From the NCBI GenBank assembly GCA_003566995.1, contig PXBG01000141.1, forward strand, positions 1 through 35,489: a stretch of DNA of 35,489 bases, given 5' to 3'. This stretch comes from Syntrophobacteraceae bacterium (GTDB taxonomy: Bacteria; Desulfobacterota; Syntrophobacteria; Syntrophobacterales; Syntrophobacteraceae). Shown here in pieces: positions 13,821 to 21,451 of this stretch. Below the pieces are notes generated by a model that saw nothing but the letters and a program-made list of their open reading frames with translations, ran no database searches and was not told the DNA's origin. Position 1 is the stretch's first letter, and every line of letters begins with the position of its first letter. Made by a program: the position numbers and the translations under genes.

Positions 13821-15725
13821 ATGTGGAGGTGGACTTGGTGTGCTCTGTGGCTTGCTTTTTTTGTCATGGGTGTCGCATTCGCTCATGCGGAGAAAGCCGA
13901 AGAGCTTTTCAGGCTGGATGAGGTGGTGGTTTCAGCGACCATGACCGAAAGAAAAATCGGGGAGGCTCCAGGTTCCATTGAGGTGATCACGGCCAGGGAA
14001 ATTGAGGATTTGAATGCCCTCAACGTGGCTCAGGCGCTGGAGTCGGCCACGGGACTTGTTGTTTCCCGGGAGTCGGGCCGCATTCGGGTGCCGGCTATTC
14101 GCGGCGCCAGGAGCAAGCATACCCTTGTTTTGCTGGACGGAAGGCGCTTGGCTTTGGGGTTCAACGACATGATCGATGTGCGTCAAATTCCCACGGTCAT
14201 GGTGGAGCGCATCGAAATAGTGCGCGGGCCCGCCTCGGCTTTGTTCGGCAGTGACGCACTGGGCGGAGTTGTGAACATCATCACTAGGAAACCTCCACGG
14301 GAGTGGTCCGGCTTGGTCACGGCTCGTTACGGTGTGAACAGGGATGGAGAGGGCCAGGAGTATGTGGGGGGCTTCATGCTCGGGGGTCCCCTGGACCGCT
14401 TTCGGGCTATCATTTCGGCGGAACTGCGTCACAAGGGGGGCTGGGATAGAAGTGGAAAGCTTCCCGATGACGGTTTTAAGGAAAAGCCACGATTTGCTGC
14501 CAGCCGTTTTGCGCTCGATGTGACGGATCGACAGATTCTTTCCGGGGGCATCGAGTACATGGAAAACACTTACACGGGAAAGCAGTTCTACGAAGGTCTG
14601 GCCAGGGACCGGGAAGCCGATGAAGAGCGACTGGGTTACTTTCTGCAATATGACGCTCATTTGAAGGACGTGCATCATGTCATGTTGCGCCTGAATCGCT
14701 CTCAATACCAGCACGATCTTGGATTCAAGCCCTTTGCAGCTTCGGGAGAGCGTCATGCGGAGCAGTACACCAACCAGGCTGAGCTTCGTTATTCAGGGCT
14801 TTTGTTGGGCAGCCAGCAGTTCACCGTGAGCGGGGAACTGCGGCGGGATGGATTGGATGACACTCAGGCAGGATTGAACACGGACAAGGATGTGGACAAC
14901 ATCAGCGTGTTTTTGCAAAATGAGCTGCATCTTTTCGATCCCCTTTACGTGGTCCTGGGCCTGCGTTACGACCATCATTCCCAGTTCGGAAGCCAGTGGA
15001 CGCCGAGGGCCTCCGTTGTCTACAGTCTCAACGATTTTCTGCGTCTGAAGGGCTCCCTCGGACAGGGCTTTCGCGCGCCGTCACTCACAGAGCTTTACGT
15101 AACGTCTGTTCGCCGCCGGGGCCGGGATATCTACGTGCCCAACCCGAACCTGAAAGCTGAAAAATCAACCAGTTACGAGATCGGCATCGAGGGTGAGTAC
15201 AACGTCTTTCGCGGAGCTTTGACAGGTTACTATACCGAGGTGGATAATCTCATCGAATCGGTCTTTGACCGGTCCGAGGGTCAGGGCCGCAACCGCACGA
15301 GCTATTTTCAATACAGGAATATCGGAGAGGTGACACTCAAGGGCATCGAAATGGAAGGGGGGGTCACGCTGCCCAAGGGTTTCTCCTTGGACGGCAACTT
15401 CTCCTGGATGGATGTGCAGAACAAGTCCGGAGGGGAAGACGTTGGTGGTTATCCCGATTACAAGGCTTTTGTGAAGTTGGGCTATGAACTGCCCCCGCAT
15501 CAGTTGCGGGCCAATTTGCGCATGTCATATATGGGACGGCTCACCTATGCAGACGGCGACCGTTATTCCTATCCCCTTTTCGGGGCACAGTTGCGCAAAG
15601 GGTTTGGTCCCAACCTGGAGCTTTTCGCCGGTGTGGAAAACATTTTCAATGAGCGGGTGGAGCGGGATGATGTGGTGCGGATCGAACCGACCACTTTTTA
15701 CACGGGAGTCACCATGAAATTTTAG
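13821..15725 (+). CDS. TonB-dependent outer-membrane receptor 2
   Basis: A 634-residue receptor. The signal peptide ends near AHA (21-23). The TonB box is DEVVVSAT (33-40), and the plug domain carries GSIEVITAREI, VPAIRGARS and the GPASALFGSDALGGVVNIITR end. The barrel closes with a C-terminal phenylalanine (VTMKF). ATG 13821 is chosen for the AGGAGG at 13811-13816 and because it begins the signal peptide; the frame is open further upstream. It is shorter than receptor 1 and similar to it mainly in the plug, so the two probably carry different ligands or chelates. A terminator follows at 15771. Confidence 0.92.
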   Translation: MWRWTWCALWLAFFVMGVAFAHAEKAEELFRLDEVVVSATMTERKIGEAPGSIEVITAREIEDLNALNVAQALESATGLVVSRESGRIRVPAIRGARSKHTLVLLDGRRLALGFNDMIDVRQIPTVMVERIEIVRGPASALFGSDALGGVVNIITRKPPREWSGLVTARYGVNRDGEGQEYVGGFMLGGPLDRFRAIISAELRHKGGWDRSGKLPDDGFKEKPRFAASRFALDVTDRQILSGGIEYMENTYTGKQFYEGLARDREADEERLGYFLQYDAHLKDVHHVMLRLNRSQYQHDLGFKPFAASGERHAEQYTNQAELRYSGLLLGSQQFTVSGELRRDGLDDTQAGLNTDKDVDNISVFLQNELHLFDPLYVVLGLRYDHHSQFGSQWTPRASVVYSLNDFLRLKGSLGQGFRAPSLTELYVTSVRRRGRDIYVPNPNLKAEKSTSYEIGIEGEYNVFRGALTGYYTEVDNLIESVFDRSEGQGRNRTSYFQYRNIGEVTLKGIEMEGGVTLPKGFSLDGNFSWMDVQNKSGGEDVGGYPDYKAFVKLGYELPPHQLRANLRMSYMGRLTYADGDRYSYPLFGAQLRKGFGPNLELFAGVENIFNERVERDDVVRIEPTTFYTGVTMKF

Positions 15726-15770
15726 CCTTGGAACCAATGGCCGAAACCTTTTTTTTTCGGTATTCCGATT

Positions 15771-15806
15771 CGTTGCCGGGGGACCATGCCCGGCAGCGGT
15801 TTTTTT
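15771..15806 (+). terminator. intrinsic terminator after operon C
   Basis: A 10-bp stem, CGTTGCCGGG (15771-15780) with CCCGGCAGCG (15789-15798, one G-T pair), has an eight-base loop and is followed by seven T (15800-15806). It lies 45 bases after the stop of receptor 2 and ends operon C. Confidence 0.85.
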
Positions 15807-16052
15807 GGGGAGGCAGTCAGGCATTCGAAGCCATCGGGCATAGAGAAGCACCCCCTGGCCGGGAGGGTTAGGAAGATGCTCCATCGTGATCGCTCTCATT
15901 CGCTTTTTTTGCTGGTTGCAAGGAAGGCTTGTGGGCTTCATTGGAACGGAGTTCCGGACCGGGCCCGGATCATTGCATGTGTTGCCCGGGAGTATTTTGA
16001 GGCAGTTTAGCTATAAAAAACAGATGTTTGAAGCTATGTGCCTGTATATCTT

Positions 16053-16082
16053 AACAAACGTACTGGTGTGTGAATGTTTGTT
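16053..16082 (+). promoter_or_regulatory. candidate operator upstream of operon D
   Basis: AACAAAC (16053-16059) and GTTTGTT (16076-16082) form a perfect inverted repeat with a 16-base spacer. Wide spacing of this kind is seen for NikR-type ribbon-helix-helix regulators, whose E. coli site also has a 16-base spacer but different half-sites. It lies about 110 bases ahead of the first gene of operon D. The regulator is unknown. Confidence 0.4.
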
Positions 16083-16188
16083 TTCAGGATAAATTAACTT
16101 CGCAAAGCTGTTCGTGTGGTTTTCATTGGGAAAGTGGTTTGCAGATTTTATTGTGAATCAAGGCCGTCTGAGAGAAAGGTGAGTGTTT

Positions 16189-17007
16189 GTGAGGCATTTG
16201 ACAAAAGAAGGGCATCGTGAGCGAGCCCACGGCGAATCCTGTCTAGGAAGGGTTTTCTGCTGCGCTGTTTTGTTTTTTTTCCTCTGCCCGGCAGTTTTGT
16301 GGGCTTCGGGCAAAGTGACGCGGGCCCTGGAGGAGGAAGAAGCTCTTTTGCGCAAAGGGCAGGAATCCCAGGCACGCATCGACGCCATGGCCGGGGAGAC
16401 GCGAGAACTCCTGGCCGAATACCGGGACTTGAAGCGTCAACAGGAAAATCTGACCATCTACAACGACAACCTGGAAGAGATGACCCGGTCTCAGGTGGCT
16501 GAAATGGCGTCCCTCGAGCAGCAGATCGAGGACATTCAGGTGACCCAGCGGGAGATCGTGCCCTTGATGCTGCGCATGCTGGACACCTTGGAAGGTTTTG
16601 TGGCGGCGGACATTCCTTTTCTGAAGCCTGAGCGTCAGGCGCGCGTGGAAGGGCTGCAGGCTCTCATGGGGCGCGCCGACGTGGATATTCCGGAAAAATT
16701 CCGTCAGATCATGCTCGCCTACCAGACAGAGGCTGACTATGGAAGGACCATCGAAGCCTATCAGGGAGAGCTCACATTGGATGGCAAGGAGCGCAGCGTT
16801 GAATTTCTGCGCATAGGGCGCGTGGTTCTGGCTTATCAAACGCTCGATCGCCGCGAGAGCGGTTTCTGGGACGTGCGCAAGCAGGACTGGGTCCACCTTG
16901 AAAAAAGACACAACCGGTCCATTCGGCAAGGCATTCGCATTGCGGACAGACAGGCGGCACCCGAACTGGTTCAGGTTCCGGTGGTCATTTCGGAGGTGGA
17001 GCCATGA
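16189..17007 (+). CDS. DUF3450-family coiled-coil protein of the TonB energiser operon
   Basis: A 272-residue protein. The signal peptide or anchor is the hydrophobic stretch around residues 22-38 (CCAVLFFFLCPAVLWAS). A long coiled coil (about 45-130) and a conserved C-terminal half matching DUF3450 proteins follow. DUF3450 genes head TonB2-type operons in marine Gammaproteobacteria, and the gene order here is the same. There is no ATG that keeps the signal peptide; GTG 16189 is chosen for the AAGGTGA a few bases upstream, with GTG 16183 as the alternative. It is probably periplasmic, working with the following ExbB-domain protein, whose start overlaps by four bases. Confidence 0.75.
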   Translation: MRHLTKEGHRERAHGESCLGRVFCCAVLFFFLCPAVLWASGKVTRALEEEEALLRKGQESQARIDAMAGETRELLAEYRDLKRQQENLTIYNDNLEEMTRSQVAEMASLEQQIEDIQVTQREIVPLMLRMLDTLEGFVAADIPFLKPERQARVEGLQALMGRADVDIPEKFRQIMLAYQTEADYGRTIEAYQGELTLDGKERSVEFLRIGRVVLAYQTLDRRESGFWDVRKQDWVHLEKRHNRSIRQGIRIADRQAAPELVQVPVVISEVEP

Positions 17008-18365
17008 AGCTCTTTTTGGGAGTTTTTCTCCTCGTGCTGTCTCTGGTTTGTCATGATTCGGCGTGGGCGGACACGGGGCTCGACGCCTTCCTCAAGGGGG
17101 TCAGGGAGAGGGCCGTGGAGGAACAGCGCAAAGATCAAGCACGGGAAAAGGAATTCCGGGCGGATCTGGAGGCGGCCCGGCAGCGGGTGCAGCAGTTGCG
17201 CCAGCAGGTGGCCCGGGAGCAGGAGAGGCAGGAGGGGCTCCTGGAAGTGCATGAAGCCAATGAAGCTGAACTTGCGGAAATGGAGACCACTCTTCGGGAG
17301 AAGCAGGGCAGTCTGGGAGAAATGTTTGGAGTTCTGCGCCAGAGTGCGGGGGATTTTCATGCCCAGTTCGTGGGTTCCCTGGCCATGGCCGATCGGCCCG
17401 AGGCATTGGGCTTTGTGAGCGAACTGAGCAACAGCCGCAGCCTGCCGAGCATGAGAGAGCTGGAGCGGTTCTGGTTGATTGTCCTGGAGGAAATGGTTGG
17501 TTCGGGACGTGTGGACCGTTTTGAAAGCGAGGTGGTTTTGCCCGATGGGACCAAGCATGAAGGCCATGTCCTGCGAGTGGGGGCATTCAATGCGGTGGCC
17601 GACGGAGCCTATCTGTCCCATGTTCAGGGTCGCAACCAGTTTCTCCGGTTGCCGCGTCAACCTGAGAACCGGTATCTGCGCCAGGTGCGAAACCTTGAAC
17701 AGTCTCCTGCCGGGGAAGTGAATTTTTTCGCCCTGGATCCCTCCCGTGGAGCCATCTTGGAACATCTGGTTCAGTCTCCCTCCCTGCTTGAGAGGATCAG
17801 GCAGGGCCGCGAGATCGGAATGGTCATTCTGGGGATCGGCCTTTTCGGCCTGGGCCTTTTTGTGGTGCGCTACACCATTCTGACCGCCACCGACAGGCGC
17901 ATGCAGCGGCAGATGGGGGCCGAAGAGCTTCTGGACAACAATCCTCTCGGCAGAATCCTTACCCTGTATGAACAAAACAGGAAAGCCGATCCGGAGACGC
18001 TCGAGATCAAACTGGATGAGGCTGTGATGAGGGAGGTTCCCGGCCTGGAAAGGGGACTGACGACCATCAAGATCCTGGCCGCGGTGGCGCCGATGCTGGG
18101 ATTGCTGGGAACAGTCGTGGGAATGATCGAAACATTCCAGTCCATCACGCTCTTTGGCACGGGAGATCCCCAGTTGATGGCCGGAGGCATCTCCCAGGCT
18201 CTGGTGACCACTGCTTTGGGACTCACTGTGGCCATCCCCCTGCTTTTGCTGCACAGTGTGGCTTCTGCCAAAAGCAAGAGACTGGTGAACATCATGGAAG
18301 AGCGAAGTGCCGGTGTGCTTGCAGCCCACATGGAGAAAACGCAAGGGGCTACCGCCCATGGCTGA
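17004..18365 (+). CDS. TtpC-like protein with C-terminal MotA/TolQ/ExbB proton-channel domain
   Basis: A 453-residue inner-membrane protein. The signal peptide (about 1-23, ending AWA) is followed by a periplasmic coiled coil (residues 25-120) and a globular region. A membrane segment lies around residues 272-292, and the MotA/TolQ/ExbB domain occupies about 330-440 with LAAVAPMLGLLGTVVGMIETF and QALVTTALGLTVAIPLLLL. This long form is the TtpC type that accompanies TonB2 systems in Vibrio. It should link periplasmic partners to the ExbB/ExbD/TonB motor. Overlaps the next gene by eight bases. Confidence 0.85.
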   Translation: MKLFLGVFLLVLSLVCHDSAWADTGLDAFLKGVRERAVEEQRKDQAREKEFRADLEAARQRVQQLRQQVAREQERQEGLLEVHEANEAELAEMETTLREKQGSLGEMFGVLRQSAGDFHAQFVGSLAMADRPEALGFVSELSNSRSLPSMRELERFWLIVLEEMVGSGRVDRFESEVVLPDGTKHEGHVLRVGAFNAVADGAYLSHVQGRNQFLRLPRQPENRYLRQVRNLEQSPAGEVNFFALDPSRGAILEHLVQSPSLLERIRQGREIGMVILGIGLFGLGLFVVRYTILTATDRRMQRQMGAEELLDNNPLGRILTLYEQNRKADPETLEIKLDEAVMREVPGLERGLTTIKILAAVAPMLGLLGTVVGMIETFQSITLFGTGDPQLMAGGISQALVTTALGLTVAIPLLLLHSVASAKSKRLVNIMEERSAGVLAAHMEKTQGATAHG

Positions 18366-18897
18366 TTCCTATTTTGCCCTGAGAAATTTTTTTGATGCCG
18401 GGGGCCCTGTTTTGACGGTCATTTTCGTGGTTGCCGTCGTGCTCTGGTCCCTGATCATCGAGCGTTACTGGTATCATTGGCAGGTCTTTCCCGGACAATT
18501 GGCTGCACTTCGATCCAAATGGAGCGGAGTTCCTCCATCCCGTGTGCCCCAGGCCCGTAAAAGCCTCCGCAAGGACCTTGGCGTTCTGCACCGCCAGCTC
18601 AATGGCCCTCTTTATCTCATCAGGGCGCTCATTGCCTTGTGTCCTTTGCTGGGACTGCTGGGGACAGTGACGGGCATGATCCACGTTTTCGACACATTGA
18701 GTTTCAGCGGTACGGGCAACCCCAGAGCCATGGCCGCGGGTGTTTCCATGGCCACCATTCCGACCATGTCCGGCCTTGTGGTGGCTCTTTCGGGCTTCAT
18801 CTTCAGCATTCGGCTGCAAAGGGGAAGCGAAGCGAAAATTCGCCTGGCATCGGATGTTTTGCTGGAGGAGACGGCCATGAAGGGCGCAAAGGCATGA
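18358..18897 (+). CDS. exbB: ExbB-family proton-channel protein
   Basis: A 179-residue short-form ExbB. The first membrane segment is at about 18-36 (VLTVIFVVAVVLWSLII), and the paired channel helices contain LIALCPLLGLLGTVTGMIHVF and MATIPTMSGLVVALSGF. With ExbD it forms the proton-driven stator that powers TonB. ATG 18358 overlaps the stop of the TtpC-like gene; an upstream in-frame start lies wholly inside that gene. A 39-base gap follows before exbD. Confidence 0.88.
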   Translation: MADSYFALRNFFDAGGPVLTVIFVVAVVLWSLIIERYWYHWQVFPGQLAALRSKWSGVPPSRVPQARKSLRKDLGVLHRQLNGPLYLIRALIALCPLLGLLGTVTGMIHVFDTLSFSGTGNPRAMAAGVSMATIPTMSGLVVALSGFIFSIRLQRGSEAKIRLASDVLLEETAMKGAKA

Positions 18898-18936
18898 GGC
18901 CGGCCGTGCATTTGGACTCGTAAAGGCAGACTCATC

Positions 18937-19341
18937 ATGAGACGAAGATTTCAATGGAAAGAAGCGGAAACCGCTCAGATCGACATGACATCGATGATGG
19001 ACGTGGTTTTCATCATGCTCATTTTTTTTATTGTCACCACTTCTTTTGTCAAGGAGGCGGGCATCGAGGTCAACCGGCCCACGGCGTCCAGTGCCGAACG
19101 CCAGGAGCGGGGCAACATCATGATTGCTGTTTCGGACAGTGGGGCCGTGTGGATTGACGGGCGCATGGTGGACATTCGTGCCGTGCGGGCCAATGTGGAA
19201 CGGCTGCGGGCTGAAAACCCCGAGGGGGCCGTGGTGATTCAGGCCGATGAGGCTTCCCGTACGGGCATTCTGGTTCAGGTGATGGACCAGGTGCGTCTGG
19301 CGGGGGTCATGAACGTGGCCATAGCGGCGAACAAACCATGA
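18937..19341 (+). CDS. exbD: ExbD-family biopolymer transport protein
   Basis: A 134-residue protein with a short basic cytoplasmic start (MRRRFQWK), a single membrane helix (about 20-40), and a periplasmic domain ending VRLAGVMNVAIAANKP. The proton-carrying aspartate is D23 in SMMDVVFIMLIFF, the position expected for ExbD. It partners the preceding ExbB in powering TonB. Overlaps tonB by four bases. Confidence 0.92.
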   Translation: MRRRFQWKEAETAQIDMTSMMDVVFIMLIFFIVTTSFVKEAGIEVNRPTASSAERQERGNIMIAVSDSGAVWIDGRMVDIRAVRANVERLRAENPEGAVVIQADEASRTGILVQVMDQVRLAGVMNVAIAANKP

Positions 19342-20000
19342 ATGCTCATATACGTCGGGGCGTTTCCCTGTTGGGGGGCATTTTGGCTGCTCTTGGCCTC
19401 TTTCTGCTGATGAACGGTCTCATCAGCCGGGGTGAGGTAGGAATCAGCGAGTTCAAACAGATGCCCATGCCCCAGTTCATCAGGGCGGAAGAGCCCGAGG
19501 AAAAGGTGCAGGAGCGACAGCGCCAGAAGGTCCATCCGCCCGAAGAGCCCGAGCCCGTGCCTCCCCTGGAAACTATCCCGGTTCCTCAGCAGGCCAGGGC
19601 GCGCGCTCCCTCCCTCGATCTGCCCACGCCTGAATTCCGTCCAAACCTGGCTTTGAGCGGCATGCCCGTGGCTGCCCCGCCCCCTCCATCAGGACCCCAG
19701 GAGTCTCAGGGGCTGGCGGCCTACACTCAGTCTCTCACTCCCGTGCACCAGACGCCTCCCCGTTATCCGCGCCGGGCACGGATGGAGGGTGTTTCCGGAT
19801 GGGTCCGGCTGGAGTTCGTGGTGCAGGAGAATGGCACTGTGCGCGATGTCAGAGTGGTCGAAGCGGAGCCTGCCCGTGGCATTTTTGACCAGGAGGCAGT
19901 CCGTGCCCTGAGTCGGTGGAGGTTTCATCCGCAGATGAAGGATGGCAGGGCCGTTCCTGCATTGGCCACTATCACCATTCAATTCAATCTGGAAGGATGA
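19338..20000 (+). CDS. tonB: TonB energy-transducing protein
   Basis: A 220-residue protein. One N-terminal membrane anchor (about 9-28) is followed by a Pro/Glu-rich periplasmic spacer (about 50-135) that includes PEEPEPVPPLE. The C-terminal TonB domain (about 138-220) has YPRRARMEGVSGWV, DVRVVEAEP and FDQEAVRALSRWRF, the classic TonB_C motifs. It should contact the TonB boxes of the two receptors upstream. Overlaps exbD (ATGA). Confidence 0.93.
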   Translation: MNAHIRRGVSLLGGILAALGLFLLMNGLISRGEVGISEFKQMPMPQFIRAEEPEEKVQERQRQKVHPPEEPEPVPPLETIPVPQQARARAPSLDLPTPEFRPNLALSGMPVAAPPPPSGPQESQGLAAYTQSLTPVHQTPPRYPRRARMEGVSGWVRLEFVVQENGTVRDVRVVEAEPARGIFDQEAVRALSRWRFHPQMKDGRAVPALATITIQFNLEG

Positions 20001-20002
20001 AC

Positions 20003-21316
20003 ATGCAGATCCCCCTTGGACCCAATGGATGCAGCTTTCGTTTTTTGCCTTTGCGGCACAGGATCTTCGGGTTTGGCGGGTTGAAACCGCTGCGCTCATG
20101 TGGAGCAGTGTGCCTGATTTTTCTGCTTCTGATGGTGTGGAACGCGGCCCCTGCCCAAGGGGAGCAGCCCACGGTTTCCCATAAAGCCCACCAGCGGCTG
20201 GAGGCTGCCCGGGAGGCTCTTGACAAAGGTCAGTGGAGTGAGGCCGACAGGCTTCTCAAGGCATTTGTGGGGGAATTTTCCCATGAACCCCATGCAATGG
20301 CCGTGGCCTGGCAAATGCACGGTTATGTGCTCAGTGAAGTGGGCCGTCACACAGAAGCCCTCGCATCCTTTGAAAATGCACTGGACCAGAACAGTCTTGA
20401 CGGCGAACTGCAGCAACAGCTCCGCTACAACACGGCCCAGATCCTTTTGCTTCTGGACCGTCCCGGCGAGGCTGCGCAACGCATTGAGTCCTGGTTGAAA
20501 AATATCGATTCTCCCACTGCCGAGCAGCGGGTGCAGGTGGCGTCCATCTATTACGGTGCCGGGCGCTACCGGCAGGCGGCCGGTCATTTGGAACGGGCCG
20601 TTGACGGGGTGAGGAATCCCAGGGACGAATGGCTGGAAATGCTGGTGGCCTCTTTGTACCGCTCAGGCAACCATGCCTCCCTCGCAAGGCGGCTTCCCGT
20701 GATTCTGGAGCGGCATCCCCAGGAAAAGCGCTACTGGGAGCAGCTTGCCGCCGTGTACATGCATCTCAACAGGCACCGCCAGGCGGCAAGCGTTCTGTCC
20801 ACCGCCTACCACATGGGCCTCCTTCGGGACTCACGGGACATCATTCGGCTGGCCCAGCTTTATCGGCACGCGGGAGTGCCGCGAATGGGCTGCGAGATCC
20901 TGCAGAATGCTTTGAATGAAGGGCGCATTGACGCTTCATACGAAAATTATGAACTGCTTGCCAATGGCTGGCTTCAAGCTCGGGAAAAGCGCCGTGCCGC
21001 CCATGCCCTGCAGCAGAAAGCCAGGATTCGGGACACCTGCAGAGGGCGCTTGAAGCTTGGGCAACTGTTCCTGGAAATGGAAGACTGGCCAGCGGCCAGG
21101 GAACAGTTGAAGCGCGCCACTCCCGAGAGATGCAAGGGTGTGAGGGACAAAGCCCTTCTTCTGCTGGGAGTCGCCGCTTATCATGCGGGCCACATGGAAG
21201 ATGCCCGCGAGGCCTTTGCCCAGGCGCGGGAGATCTCCGATCTGCGCCGGCAGGCTGAAAGCTGGCTCAATGTGCTGGAGCGGGGCAACTCAAAAGAAGA
21301 CAGGCTGGAAGGGTGA
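20003..21316 (+). CDS. tetratricopeptide-repeat protein of the TonB energiser operon
   Basis: A 437-residue protein. A hydrophobic segment at about 34-52 (AVCLIFLLLMVWNAAPAQG) is a signal peptide with a long basic N-region, or an anchor. The rest is helical repeats with TPR character (for example ALASFENALDQN, and a last repeat with AYHAGHMEDAREAFAQA). ATG 20003 is chosen because GGAAGG lies six bases upstream; an ATG at 19997 overlaps the tonB stop. TPR proteins end many TonB2-type operons and probably assist assembly in the periplasm; the exact role is unknown. Confidence 0.8.
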   Translation: MQIPLGPNGCSFRFLPLRHRIFGFGGLKPLRSCGAVCLIFLLLMVWNAAPAQGEQPTVSHKAHQRLEAAREALDKGQWSEADRLLKAFVGEFSHEPHAMAVAWQMHGYVLSEVGRHTEALASFENALDQNSLDGELQQQLRYNTAQILLLLDRPGEAAQRIESWLKNIDSPTAEQRVQVASIYYGAGRYRQAAGHLERAVDGVRNPRDEWLEMLVASLYRSGNHASLARRLPVILERHPQEKRYWEQLAAVYMHLNRHRQAASVLSTAYHMGLLRDSRDIIRLAQLYRHAGVPRMGCEILQNALNEGRIDASYENYELLANGWLQAREKRRAAHALQQKARIRDTCRGRLKLGQLFLEMEDWPAAREQLKRATPERCKGVRDKALLLLGVAAYHAGHMEDAREAFAQAREISDLRRQAESWLNVLERGNSKEDRLEG

Positions 21317-21379
21317 GGGTACTCACTTCCCAGGGCGTCTTCACATCCATTCTGCAAAGCTCATCCTCATCATGACAGA

Positions 21380-21418
21380 TGACAGCCCAAGTCCTTCAGA
21401 AAGAGACCTTGGCTGTCA
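21380..21418. terminator. hairpin between convergent genes
   Basis: TGACAGCC-C-AAG (21380-21391) pairs with CTTGGCTGTCA (21408-21418), an 11-bp stem with one bulged C. It sits between the convergent ends of operon D and the MscS-family gene, where a bidirectional terminator is expected, but no T-tract follows closely on either strand. Confidence 0.4.
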
Positions 21419-21451
21419 CCTTAATTTCAGCTTGCTTTTTGGTGGTTTTTT

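Larger units (their letters stand above)
15726..16188. other. intergenic region between operons C and D
   Basis: A terminator lies at 15771-15806. The stretch 15810-16050 holds only short open frames with poor ribosome sites and a small TCCGG/CCGGA hairpin around 15951. A 7-bp inverted repeat with a 16-base spacer lies at 16053-16082. No convincing sigma-70 promoter was found for operon D. Confidence 0.5.

Noticed and set aside
15886-16092. 68-codon open frame with a GTG start before operon D
   Set aside because: Poor ribosome site, and it runs through the inverted repeat at 16053-16082; not protein-like enough to call.
16971-18359. 462-codon open frame on the minus strand
   Set aside because: Shadow of the TtpC-like ExbB-domain gene on the other strand.
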